Of a stretch of 64,000 bases of DNA, positions 1-18,159 are shown piece by piece (within the stretch, counting starts at the first letter, position 1; the number at the start of each line of letters is the position of its first letter). The notes under the pieces are model-generated. The model was not told where the DNA came from. It searched no databases and saw only the letters and a list, made by a program, of their open reading frames with translations. This stretch comes from Ianthella basta (lineage: Eukaryota; Porifera; Demospongiae; Verongiida; Ianthellidae), in NCBI GenBank assembly GCA_964019415.1, contig OZ025876.1, positions 4,583,293 through 4,647,292 on the forward strand, read 5' to 3'. A program made the translations under genes and the position numbers.

Positions 1-1298
1 TGGTAGGATATCTTTAAGGTTGGCATGTTTTGTGTGCATTTATCTTGTCCCAGTCTTGTAGTATCACTAACAGTGCAAGCATATGGAACTATTAACAACA
101 CAATTTCTTTGGTCACACTAGCTAGTCCCTTTCCCTTAAACTAGCCAGTTCCTAGAACTGACTTGTGATACGTGTCCACGAGAGACAAGTGTTTGCAGTA
201 TGCAGCCCCCATTGAATACCACTAACTGTTACAAAACATGTTTTGCACATACTCTATAGTCTCTCTGTGTTGCAGTACGTGTAGCGTGCTCTCCCCACAA
301 GTATGTATGCCCCTCCTTTAAAGCTCTTCAGCATGCCAGGTGTGCAATAGTGTGCAGTTATGGCTGCACTGCTACCACAGGGGTAGCTGTGTGCAGCTTA
401 CAGTACATTACAGTGTGTAAGTGTATATGGTTACAAATTTTTGACATTGAGCATTCACACAGTTGCACAAGCAGGCTAATTGCGTTCAGGCACACTGCTG
501 TAGTCATTAGCTGCGCATGGTGTGTGCACGTGTGCTTGAAACACAATAGCATGCACTAGTAGAGTGCTGGAGAGGGTGACAGAAGAGCTGCATAGGAGGG
601 GACCAATATGAGTCGTGACATATACATACATAGCAGCAGGAAGAACTGCATTACGTGTGTGTGTGAGTGTGCGGCAAAAGGAGATGAAGCTCCTTTCCCT
701 TCAGGTATTGACTTGAACAATATGCATAGCCGTGCAATGCGAGAACTCTATGTGACATCAACACTGTCAGGCATTCCAAGTTCTCCACTCCACACACCAT
801 GCATTCATAAAGGTACTGACACATTCTGGACATAAGCATTCTGGCAATACTGTATGACCTTTAGGGACTGGTACATATGCACTTAGTAATTTGGCACATT
901 TATAGTCGTTACACATGTACATGGCAGGTCTCCTATTGCACACTTATACCAATTTGTCAGCATGCATGCATGACATCATCACAAGTATGCCAGGGTGCAG
1001 TTAATTGTACAGAAAAGCTGCCTGCTCTCCTCCCCCGGCTCTTTCCAATCTCTCCCTCCCTCCCCTCTCCCCTCCCCCCTCCCTATCCCTCCTCCTCTTC
1101 CTTCTCCTCTCCCTCTCTCCTTTCCTCCCCTCTCCCGCCCACACACAAATACCCTAACACCACGCTAACCCTGTACAAAGAATAAATGTCACCATTATAA
1201 ACATGTGCACTTAGATGTGTTCAGGGAGAGCAAGAGTTCAGTACATCTTAGTGACAGTGATCCTAAGGGTACCACACATGCGATGTAGATAACAATAC
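1..1298. other. Flanking DNA downstream of LSM8, no gene seen
   Basis: No open frame here has convincing protein character or splice-consistent continuation. The visible structure is a strong polypyrimidine (CT-rich) tract at about 1017-1140. The part next to 1298 should contain the LSM8 3' untranslated region on the minus strand, but I see no clear minus-strand AATAAA close to the stop codon. Confidence 0.6.
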
Positions 1299-1749
1299 TC
1301 AATGAACAACAGGGTTTAAAGGGTCTGCTCTGATGTCATCGAGAACAATTTCAGAGTCTAAGTCCTCGTCAAGCTCCCCTATCACCGCTCTGCATATACA
1401 GTACAGGGGGACAAAGAGTATCATTTCAAGATTCATTTCAACCACTTTCAGTTATGTTGTTCACAGCTCTCTTCATTCAACATACTAGCTCATGCGTTAC
1501 TGTCACACACTGCAGTTCACATTCTAGTCAATAGAATACGTACATACATATGTACGTGGCTTAAATCTCTTATTTCCTCTCATTAGCACTGAGTGGTGCT
1601 AAAGGGGGTCCTCCCGTGTGACTATAATGTGCTACAAGATTCATCTTCCAATGAGGACATACTAATTATCATTGTGAAACATGACAGGCACACGTGTGCG
1701 CATGCATACACATGCACACACACAAACACCATACACGCATGCACGCACG

Positions 1750-1847
<98 letters not shown>

Positions 1848-4800
1848 TACACACACACACACACACACAATGAGACTTACATGTTGTCTCCTCTGATGAT
1901 GTACAGTCCCAAGGGCACCTCTTCCACGCCGGACGAGGTGGAGTACACACGCTCATGGCTCTCATTTAGAATGACATTGACAGTCTGGTCAAACCCCTTC
2001 AACTTGCCCTGCGGGGACAAAAGAAGAACCTACTGTACATACAAACGTACGTACGTACTGTACACAGTGGGACCTGGTAAAGCAAGTGTTCATCTAAGAC
2101 TGGGAAGGAATGAGCTGCATTGTGATTCTTTAGTCAATCGGGATCTGTGCAGGAGAAGCCTGTTGGAGCACTGTTGGGAAACATGATGCCAGTCAGGCCT
2201 CCTGTGGCAGCACCGACAGAAATGCTCCTAGAAGCAGTAACACATTACAATGTTCATGTGCAACTCCTAAGCCTGTGCAACAATCACAATAGCTCGATTA
2301 TCGCGATAAGCAAAGTTCAATCTCGATAATGATAATAGCTTCTCTTATAACAAATACAGCGGAACCTGCACAATATAGAACTACTGTGTAATCTGGAAAT
2401 CTCCAGAAATTGATGTTAAAGTGATTCATAGAAAGTTGTTATATAAAATGCACTAAATAATCCGAATCTGTCTAATCGGTAATCCAACAGGCTGGTGAGT
2501 ACACGGTACATACCCTACGACCTTTGCACTCTAATCAAGGGGTTCACAGCTAGTGGTGATTAACTCTGATGCCATGTTTATGACATAGACTTCATCTGCA
2601 TGTGTTAAAATGGCCACTAAGAGAGGGCACACTGAGTTCACATTGCAGAAGGCAGTGGAACTTACATATTAAAGCTAGTGAGCAAATTCCCAAGCTAAAG
2701 CAAGATCTTATATTGTGTGTGTGTTTGCTGACTGGCAGTGGAATCTGCCAGTCAGCAAACCTGTAGCTACGTACGACCATGGACAACACACTGAATATCG
2801 TACTAGCCATTGAAATTCTCAAGTGATTTGCCTATACTGAATGCCTTGTAACTCTGCAATAACATCACATGGATGTGTTCTTTTCATGCATGCAGCCTTA
2901 GCTACATATCTACTTGAGACTTCAAGTAGCCTTAAATCAATCCAAGACTTGCATATTCCTACAGGTATCATCTAAGAGGTCACGAAGAAGAATCATTTTT
3001 TATATTCTAGCAGATGGGCACAGTAGTAGTCGTCGTCTTCTTTGCTGTGTACACCTTTGGCACATCTCGCAAGTTCAGTGACAGGTCAGTAGTTTGAACA
3101 TCTCCGCAATCGCAACATACGCAGAAAAGAGTGACATTTACACTGCATCAGAAATCCTCTGCTGTACTACTTCAGGAAAGCCAGAGGGTAGCTTTCCACT
3201 TCTATCCCATTAATAGCCTCTATGTGTTATCTGCTTCATATGCCTCTTTGAACGTGCAGAATTCTTCATCATCTGTAGCCATCTTGCAGTGACTGATGCA
3301 GGAAGGCTCCACAAGTAAGAAGACTGATACTGTCAGCATGGCCACGAGTAACAAGACATTATGTTCTTTTCAGAAAATGCTGTGTAAGTGTGAATATATA
3401 CAAGGTTGCACACTCGTATCTCTTGCACACCCTTGTTATTGTGAGGGTACATAAAAAGGAGCAAGAAACATGCTGGAGGGGGGGGGGGGGAGGGACGGCT
3501 TTGCTAGAGACACATGGAGGAATGGGAATGGCCGCATAAATTGGAAGCTTAATGAGGTTTATACAGGTCACATGTCCAGTGTGCATTATAACTTTGAAAC
3601 GTTGGTCTGACATAATGTCAGACCAACCCAAGTTTTGGTCGGACATGATCTGACACTAATAGAGCTTGTAGCAGGAGCGCTATCAGCTGTTCTCTTTCAG
3701 CCAGACATGGCTAGATCGTGTTCGCGAGGTGCAACGGTTTCGCCTTCGTTCAGTAGGCTGCAGCTCACTGTCTGGTAAAATGAAACAGATAAAAGCGGAC
3801 GAAGATGATAACTTTCCCGAAGTCCAGTGCTATTTAGAGCGCTTTGTTAACAAAACACATTTATAAAGTAAAGAGGATAAAGGTAGTCATGAGGCTGGAG
3901 GGTCGCTTCTTGGAGAAAGATTATGACCATTCAGTTGCAGCTCCAAATATTGGTTTTACACAATAATTTTTAAAGAATGGAGGACATCCACTGCACCCTC
4001 CTGGGTCGTGGATTGCAATACCATCCACAACCCTACTGAAGACTCTGTAGGATTGGATATAGTAAGCAATCATGGCTGAATATGGTTTGCCTTGTCTGGG
4101 GTGAAAATTTTGGTGGATCAAAGTAATGGGAATGGGAAAAAATGCTGCCGTTAAAACAGTTAGCTAACAGGAGACTTCATCCAAAGTAACTCTTTGGTGC
4201 ATACAGTTTGTCTCTCTGAGCTGCAGGCCTCTTTGTGTAGCCCCCGATCTCGACAATTGAGTAGATTATGCAGGGTTAAATGTCATGGTGCCCAGGACAC
4301 TCAAAGCTCAAGGGTTTCCACTGGGTATGTACGCATGTAGCTAGTACCGACTTCTGGGAAAGAGATACATGATACATGGTGATACATGGGGATACATGGG
4401 GATTTGTAGGTAAGACCTCATCCTTAACAACCATTGCTTAAATACAGGCTGTACAAACCTACCACATATGGGAGATAGGGACTTTGTACAGACTTCTGGT
4501 TAGCGTTGTCAGCCCCATTTCATCATGCCTATGCTAGCCTGGATCACAATGTCCTACCATTGCAGGCCCACTAATGTGAACCCCTTAGCACAATTAACTG
4601 GTATCATTTAGTGATGGATGTGATTTGTAAGTGCAGGAGGATTAAGAGCAGCAAAAATAAAGCAGATAATTAAGACTTGACTTATTAAGTTTGCCCAGTC
4701 CTGCACCTCTATAAAACACAACCTCATTAATGTGACCATACTTGCGGCTATCATAGATAGCAGCAGTTATTTTCCTCACATGAGGAGTATTAACATTCTG

Positions 4801-5381
4801 TGTGCATGTGTGCGTGAGGGGGTGGGGCATCCCACCAGTCATTCCACATCACCATCCAATGAAAAGCCTATAAAATATAGCAACATTATTCCGCTTGCGA
4901 ATGCAACCCTTGCAGACTTATGGAGCATTGATGAGCATTCACATACACTGTAGGTCTGGTTCCAGTGAAATGTTTCGACCACGAGGGTCTTCATCAGTTA
5001 CAAAACAGTTTTCTAACTGATGAAAACCCTCGTGGTTGAAATGTTTTACTGGAACTAGACCTACAGCTACGTGAATGCTCATCAACGCTCCATAAGTCTG
5101 CTAGATAACATAGCATGGGCCTCTACCACATTAATGCAGACCTTGGGGGATGGGTCAGAATAATTCAAAATCACTTGGGAATGTACCAAGACCACCAGAG
5201 TAAAACAACCAAAATCTAATCTAAAGAATGAAAGAGCAATAATTATTGTGGTATGGGTTAGTGTAGACTCCAACTTATATATCACTCATCTACAGTGCTC
5301 CGTCCAGGTGTATTAAACTGGATGACTAATTGAATGTGCTATGATACATCAGATGCCCTGTATATATGACCATCCCTGATC

Positions 5382-5432
<51 letters not shown>

Positions 5433-5771
5433 CCATAGATGCAAACAACTGCCCTCACTCACCACAATGACTCTGCCATCTGCTGTGATTACAGACACCA
5501 GCTCTGGAGCAGGTTAAGGACTTGCTAACACAGGAAGGCACAGCACTACACACGCACAGACGCCAATACAGCTAGCTAAGAACTGCACACTGCGCAGAAC
5601 CTGATCATATTCAATAGCTAGATATTTTCGGTTGTTCGTTCATCATTAAGCTTAGACATGTGCACAGTAACAAATATCACACCACACATAATCATAAGCT
5701 AACACTTCAACTCTCTGCTGTCCCCGAAGGAGGATACTGTTGATATACTCCTCCAGCCCGCTTTGTGCCAT
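1299..5771 (-). CDS. LSM8: U6 snRNA-associated Sm-like protein LSm8 (4 exons)
   Basis: Exons on the minus strand are 5771-5738, 5503-5463, 2008-1881 and 1389-1299. Every junction is GT-AG and the phases join cleanly to give 97 residues (human LSM8 has 96). The product starts MAQSGLEEYINK. The Sm1 part reads VSVITADGRVIVGKLKGFDQ, the Sm2 part contains LGLYIIRGDN and AVIGELDED, and the C-terminus is IRADPLNPVVH, matching LSM8 rather than LSM1-7. LSm8 is the subunit that defines the nuclear LSm2-8 ring, which binds the oligo-U 3' end of U6 snRNA for splicing. Introns are 234, 3454 and 491 bp. The large one carries a foldback element and two (CA)n tracts. The start codon lies 206 bp from the ARF start on the opposite strand. 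Residue identities are read directly; the function follows from the family. Confidence 0.93.
1740..1869. repeat. (CA)n microsatellite in LSM8 intron 3
   Basis: A long, nearly pure CA dinucleotide run, preceded by imperfect CACG units and interrupted once near 1842-1850. It lies just downstream of the LSM8 exon 3 donor. The long reading frames across it are repeat artefacts. Confidence 0.95.
2723..2760. repeat. Short perfect hairpin
   Basis: A 16-bp perfect inverted repeat (GTTTGCTGACTGGCAG and its complement) around a 6-base loop, in LSM8 intron 2. It could be a small foldback insertion remnant. No gene is attached. Confidence 0.7.
3602..3626. repeat. Small palindrome
   Basis: An 11-bp inverted repeat (TTGGTCTGACA) around three bases. 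It is followed at once by a further degenerate copy of the same word (TTGGTCGGACATG). It lies in LSM8 intron 2, close to a G-run at 3478-3490. This stretch of the intron is probably old transposon debris. Confidence 0.5.
4912..5101. repeat. Foldback element with arms of about 85 bp
   Basis: The segment is almost entirely an imperfect inverted repeat. It starts GCAGACTTATGGAGC and ends with the complement GCTCCATAAGTCTGC. The arms contain the phrase GTTTCGACCACGAGGGT followed by CTTCATCAG, and a related phrase occurs at about 21420-21450. The structure suggests a non-autonomous transposon or a foldback copy. I see no clear target-site duplication. It lies inside LSM8 intron 2. Confidence 0.8.
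5383..5431. repeat. (CA)n microsatellite
   Basis: A pure CA run of about 49 bases, 32 bp downstream of the LSM8 exon 2 donor. Confidence 0.95.
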
Positions 5772-5977
5772 TCGTGCGTGCGTGTCAGAAACGTCACAAT
5801 AGAAATTGCTGGGACATCCCTTCTACCTCGGGTCCCGCCTACTGCGTTCCCCCTTTGTGACGTGGCGCTTCCAGCGAAGCGGGGAAGGTTGTGGTGTGCA
5901 CGTGTGTCGTCCTTCATCCGGAAAGAGTGTGTCCTCGCGTGTCTTCCTCTGTCGATTCCAAGGAGGACGGGCGGAGA
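5772..5977. promoter_or_regulatory. Divergent LSM8/ARF promoter interval
   Basis: Only 206 bp separate the start codons of LSM8 (minus) and ARF (plus), so both transcripts must begin here or inside very short leaders. The interval is GC-richer than its surroundings and contains a TGACGT half-site (CRE/ATF-like) near 5856 and a CCGGAA core (ETS-like) near 5919. I see no TATA box. Head-to-head promoters of this kind are typical of broadly expressed genes. The factor sites are motif matches only. Confidence 0.6.
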
Positions 5978-13280
<7,303 letters not shown>

Positions 13281-14100
13281 AGCCCACCACCCCTGTCCGA
13301 CTTTGGCACACCACTTCCACCCAACATTTGTTATGGACTATGCGTACTAATAGCGATATTGTATTTGAAGGGTAACCTACCTACCTTCAAACACATGGAA
13401 TAGATGAACATATGTGTATTGCTAGATGACTTGTTTATATTTGCAATGAACTGTGCTATTATCTTGTATGTGTGTGTGTGAGGGAGTGTGGGGAAGGAGG
13501 TGATTCTTCTGCACATGCATGTGGGTGTCACTATTAACATACCTGCATGGGTTTGTGTAAATCGTGCATATGTATGATGTGTCTGCAGCAATTAAGTGGT
13601 CGGCTTTTAGGTCGGAAGATATGCTGCTATGCATGTTGTGTGTATTTGTGTTGGGCTGGGTGCACACGAAAGGATCGATGGGGGTCGAGGGCATGCGCAG
13701 CTAGCCTTGGTCTCAATCAACGTGTACACTGCACACACGTGTATGCATGTACACACTACAGACTAGCCACATTGCCTTGCTTCGCATGTTGTATTTGAGT
13801 AAACTATAGCTAGTGAGGTGAATGCCATGCCAAGTGAGACACCGAAATACATAGCTATAGCTCATCGCCGAATGCACGCCAGTCCATGCATGCAGGGTAG
13901 CTGGTATGACACACATGCACAGTACATGTCCGGAATAGGCGTGTACATCGACCACGCCTACTTTATGCACATGCCTCAAATTATTAGGCTTCGCACTCCT
14001 TGGGTTGCGATAAAACGGAATTTCGGCCGGGTGCCGTCATTTCGTCTCCACCGTGGTTTGTGTGACGGCGCTGTAGCTATCAAGAGACGAAACGTACGAG

Positions 14101-16968
14101 ATGTGTATCAGATTGAGCAACAAGCACCACTGCCTGACCTGTGTCAGCATCCTAAGCGTGGTCCAACTGGTCTGGGGTTCACCGATCGTGGCTCTCGGCT
14201 TCTTCATCTTCTTCGCCACCACACTAGGAGCTCTCCTCTCGCCCTTCTGGGCAGGATTCACGGTGAGACGGGCTAGAATGCAGTGCGCTTACAACTAGCG
14301 ATTGTCCCTACTGCGGTTAGTGTGTGTTCAGAGTATTGCGGTTCGTTTCTTTCGACAGATTATGTTTGCTGGCCTGGCTGGAGTGTTTGTACGCCCGACT
14401 CGCTCTGCCGCAGTGGTGAGTGTATGTCTATTTCACTAGCTCCCTCTATACAGTGCCTGTGCTGTAGTTTGTGAGTACTGTGATCTTGAGATAACTGGTG
14501 TAGTCACTAAGTAGATACGTAGCCAACCCTAATACAAGATGTAGCATAGTGCCATAGCTAGCAGATCTGTGACACACACTATTAGCTAGTGTTGTAATTT
14601 TGCATCTTCAGTACACGGAATTAATCTTCCTGATTTAGCTAGATATGTGTTTCCCATAGTAACATGTTGAGTTCCTTCTGCATACAAATACGTTGGAGAT
14701 AATAGCGTTAGGCTAATCTTCATGATAAGAGGTGCTCTGTCAACTACCTGTCTAGACGCGAGTCATACTGTGTAGTGACTGTAAGTGTGGAAGTGGTTGC
14801 AGGGCCTCACTGGTTAAACTCCCTTGCCCCACCCATCCTGAGTAAAGCCTTATTTCTACATACCATTGACAGTGGGTCACTGGTGATCTTCCTTCCCTGA
14901 TCTGTTAATTGCTCTGTCTTGTTCATTTAATGGCTGCAGAGATTAGACTCATTGTGTGTGTAGTCTGCGTAATAATTTACTACAATTAACAGTCGTGCTT
15001 CGTAACGCATCATGCACTGCCAAGGCATGCAGGAAGTAGCCATGTTGGGGTGGCTGTAATTGTGTTTGTTATTGTACTGTCTGTACAGTATTGAGTGCCT
15101 GTGTGTAGTCATATGTCTGCTGGTGTGAAGCTGGCTCTGCCTAATGGAGAGTGCAAATGTTGATTTGTTCTGCTCCACTTGTGTGTGCAGACACACTCTG
15201 TTAGTGGGTAACATACCCACCACCTTGTTCCAGGAACGACTGGCTGCTATGGCCTGATTGGGGTGTGCCTTCAAGTACATGTAGTATGAGCACTTGGTTG
15301 CTATGTAAGCCAACACGGCCTTGGGAATGTTAGCTGGTGGGGACAGGGTGATTGTATATTGGGTGGGAAGGTGGGGGTATGTGGGTGTGCTCTTGAATAT
15401 ATTCAGATACAAGTTTCTCAAGTTACATTCAGTACACAGCATTGCCCTTAGCCCCCTATCTATACCATACGGGTGATCTGATTTCAAAGCTTAAGCTCAC
15501 TGTAAGGTAACAAGGCTGTTTGTGGCAGGGTTAGTACGTATATTATACAAGAAGCGTTGATTCACATCATCCTCTCAGGAGTGATATAGCGTGTCTCACT
15601 GATACACTACATTAACATGCACATAATTCTCAGGAGTGTCTAAATGTATTCATTGTAGTGGTAACATCATTTGGCATTAGTTGTACCGACAGCTGTGCAT
15701 TACACGCTGCCATGGCAACACAATATATGTGCATGTAGCATAGCAACAAAACATTTAGTGGTATAGTGATCACATTCTTGTGTGTCAGTTCTAAGGTAGC
15801 TTTGTATGTGTACTACTGTATATTGAAGCCGTGCACATACATACATGTATACTTGAGGTATCATATATACTGGCCCTTACTATTGTATGAACTATTGTTT
15901 GACTGTGACATGATGATACAGTGTAACAAATGTGTTATTTGTATTGTTTCATGCACAATACTACTATATACAGTTTAGTGGGGTCTGTGTGTGTGGCTGA
16001 TAAGACTGTCCTGGAGTGTAGCAGTGATAAGGACTTACCAAGTTGGTACAGTGACACATTATAGTATTTATCATGAGATTTGCCATAGACATATTGTATA
16101 CACAATATCAAGGTTATTCAAGCATTAAGCATTGTAAGGTTTCTATGGTAGAAAAGGAATATCACTTTCAAAAGTGTGTGAAGCGCCTCATAATATAATG
16201 TAAATAGAAGCTATATGTGCAATACCATCAAATTACACTGAAAATGGTTTTTAATTACCCCTACTGTGGTCAGTTGGCCATGCATGTGGTATTGCAATAA
16301 GGCTGGTATGTATATACATGCACTGTGAGCAAAAATGAAACTCCTCTGCTGAATGTGGTGCGTATGGTGTGCACTGTACAAAGACCAATCGCATTACAGT
16401 CATTAGCACTAACTGAATATTGCTGCCCTGCCCTTCCCCAAAGAATGTAATGTAGTGTGTGGTATACATGCATGTATGTGTGGTATATGCCATCAGTCTA
16501 CGGCTTATTAATGCATATATGTTGTGATGCTATCACTGCTGATTGCAGTCGTCCTTTTGTTCTGTCCCTTAGATCTTTGTGCACATGCTGCTGAATGTCC
16601 TGGCTGTGTTTGCTAGTGTGTTTGCAGTTCTTGTGACGGGTACATATGGCATTGCCAGCCAGCTCCCAGCTTACCAGAACTTCTCTACAACTACAATAGT
16701 GGGCAATGACACGACGGTGCCCAATGGATGTATTTTTGCTGAGCACTCTCCTGTGTTTAATTCAGGAGTGAGACAGACGCTCCGCCCACTTGAGTCTGCA
16801 GTGTTTGACTGCACCCAGTTGCTAGAGTCTTGGCCTTTCCTCCTCTCTCTCCTCATCTTGAACTTTGTTGGGTTGATTCTCTGCTTGGTAGCTCTCATCA
16901 CCAACATCTGTACACCGTGCATTGAAGACCGCTACTCAAGTACAGTCTCCTGGGACATCAAGAATTGA
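14101..16968 (+). CDS. MS4A/CD20-like four-span membrane protein (3 exons)
   Basis: Exons 14101-14262, 14359-14415 and 16573-16968 are joined by phase-0 GT-AG introns (96 and 2157 bp) into 204 residues. Four hydrophobic segments lie near residues 13-43, 48-66, 74-96 and 161-183. Between spans three and four is a loop of about 60 residues with two cysteines and N-glycosylation sequons at Asn109 and Asn118. The SPFWAGF motif before span two, and the general layout, resemble MS4A tetraspan proteins, which act as ion-flux or receptor-complex components. The start is the first ATG in frame, followed directly by a basic N-terminus. The gene is well supported by phase and topology; the family is a resemblance only, and another small tetraspan family is possible. 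Confidence 0.75.
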
Positions 16969-18159
16969 AGGGCAATTACATATAACACTCAACTGTCCTG
17001 CAAAAAACAGTTCTAATTATCATTGCATAATTCTCTTTCCTGTATAATACAGGATTACATATGTGATAGTATTGTATCATGTAGCCATAATTCACATGCA
17101 CATATATACATACATACATACATACATACATACTTATTCATGCCCACCAGGGTTTTCTGTGTGTGCATGTTGGTGTACATCATAGCCTTAAGATTTTTAT
17201 ACCATCCTGCCTTGTTGCAGTCCCTTTTATATTTGTGTAATGTGCTGACAGTGTGATGTATGTACTATACTGTGCTTGGGTTGACTTAATTTGCAAGCAC
17301 TACAACTTATACATGAATATTACTGCATGGTAATAATGAAGTATTGTGGTTTAGCGAGTGTGTATATATATATAATATATATAATTTGGAGTGAGTGTAT
17401 TGGCTAAAGGTATATGATGTAATACTATGTGTACATGTGATGGATGCTATGCATCTACATTTGCAATTGGGAACTAAATCTGCTTTGTGCAAGTTGTTTA
17501 CAGCTAGCTGATGGAAGGCAAAACACCACCATGCAACACTATAGTTGCTGAAGGTCAGCTAGGGGACTGGGCAGGCAGCATCAGCACAAGTTGGAGTGGG
17601 ATTGATGCAGCAACAGCACGCATTGCATTTTTGCTGCCTCCCAGCTAGTGCTCAACACGACGTTCTTGTGCTGTGGGTGCATCCTTCCATCAACTAGTAT
17701 ACTACTCCACTTGCACATGTGGTGGTCACCCTGGAAAGCAACATAATTATGCACATGCATAAACAATTCAATATAGTTCATAACATATATAGTTCAGTAA
17801 TAAGACCCGAGATTGCAATTGGTCATTCATAATTAGAGGAGGGAATCAAACTCTAGCTTGAGTGCTAACATCACATTGTGATTGACTGTACCAAGAGTGA
17901 AATTATATAATGCACTTGATTACACTGATCAGATAAAATTTGCACCAGGCTTAATAATGAATACGATTACACCTCATGAATACTGTTAGACTGGCCAACG
18001 CCCAGTTGTCATCCTGTGCCAGTACGGGAGTGTAGCGGGCTAGTGAGGACAGGTGAGGCCACTGGAGAGGAGTACTTCTTGCACCCGGAGTGGACCTGCC
18101 CCGAACAGCATAGCTATATACTATAACATGCATGATCTAGCTGCTGATTAGCAAGGTGT
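16969..18159. other. Interval between the MS4A-like gene and TRIM copy 1
   Basis: Probably the 3' untranslated region of the four-span gene, then intergenic DNA. It contains a short (CATA)n run near 17102-17132 and an AT dinucleotide patch at 17365-17390. I see no further coding exon. Gene structure changes here: intron-rich to the left, intronless and duplicated to the right. Confidence 0.5.

Noticed and set aside
1593-2186. Long frames full of Thr-His or Cys-Val repeats over the (CA)n tract
   Set aside because: They are dinucleotide-repeat artefacts. The real coding sequence there is LSM8 exon 3 at 1881-2008 on the minus strand.
3921-4121. A 66-codon minus-strand frame in LSM8 intron 2
   Set aside because: It has a few protein-like words but no recognised family and no splice partner. 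Probably transposon debris.
14927-15487. A 186-codon minus-strand frame inside intron 2 of the MS4A-like gene
   Set aside because: Composition is low complexity and rich in Tyr/His/Thr from CA-rich DNA, with no domain, signal or splice context.
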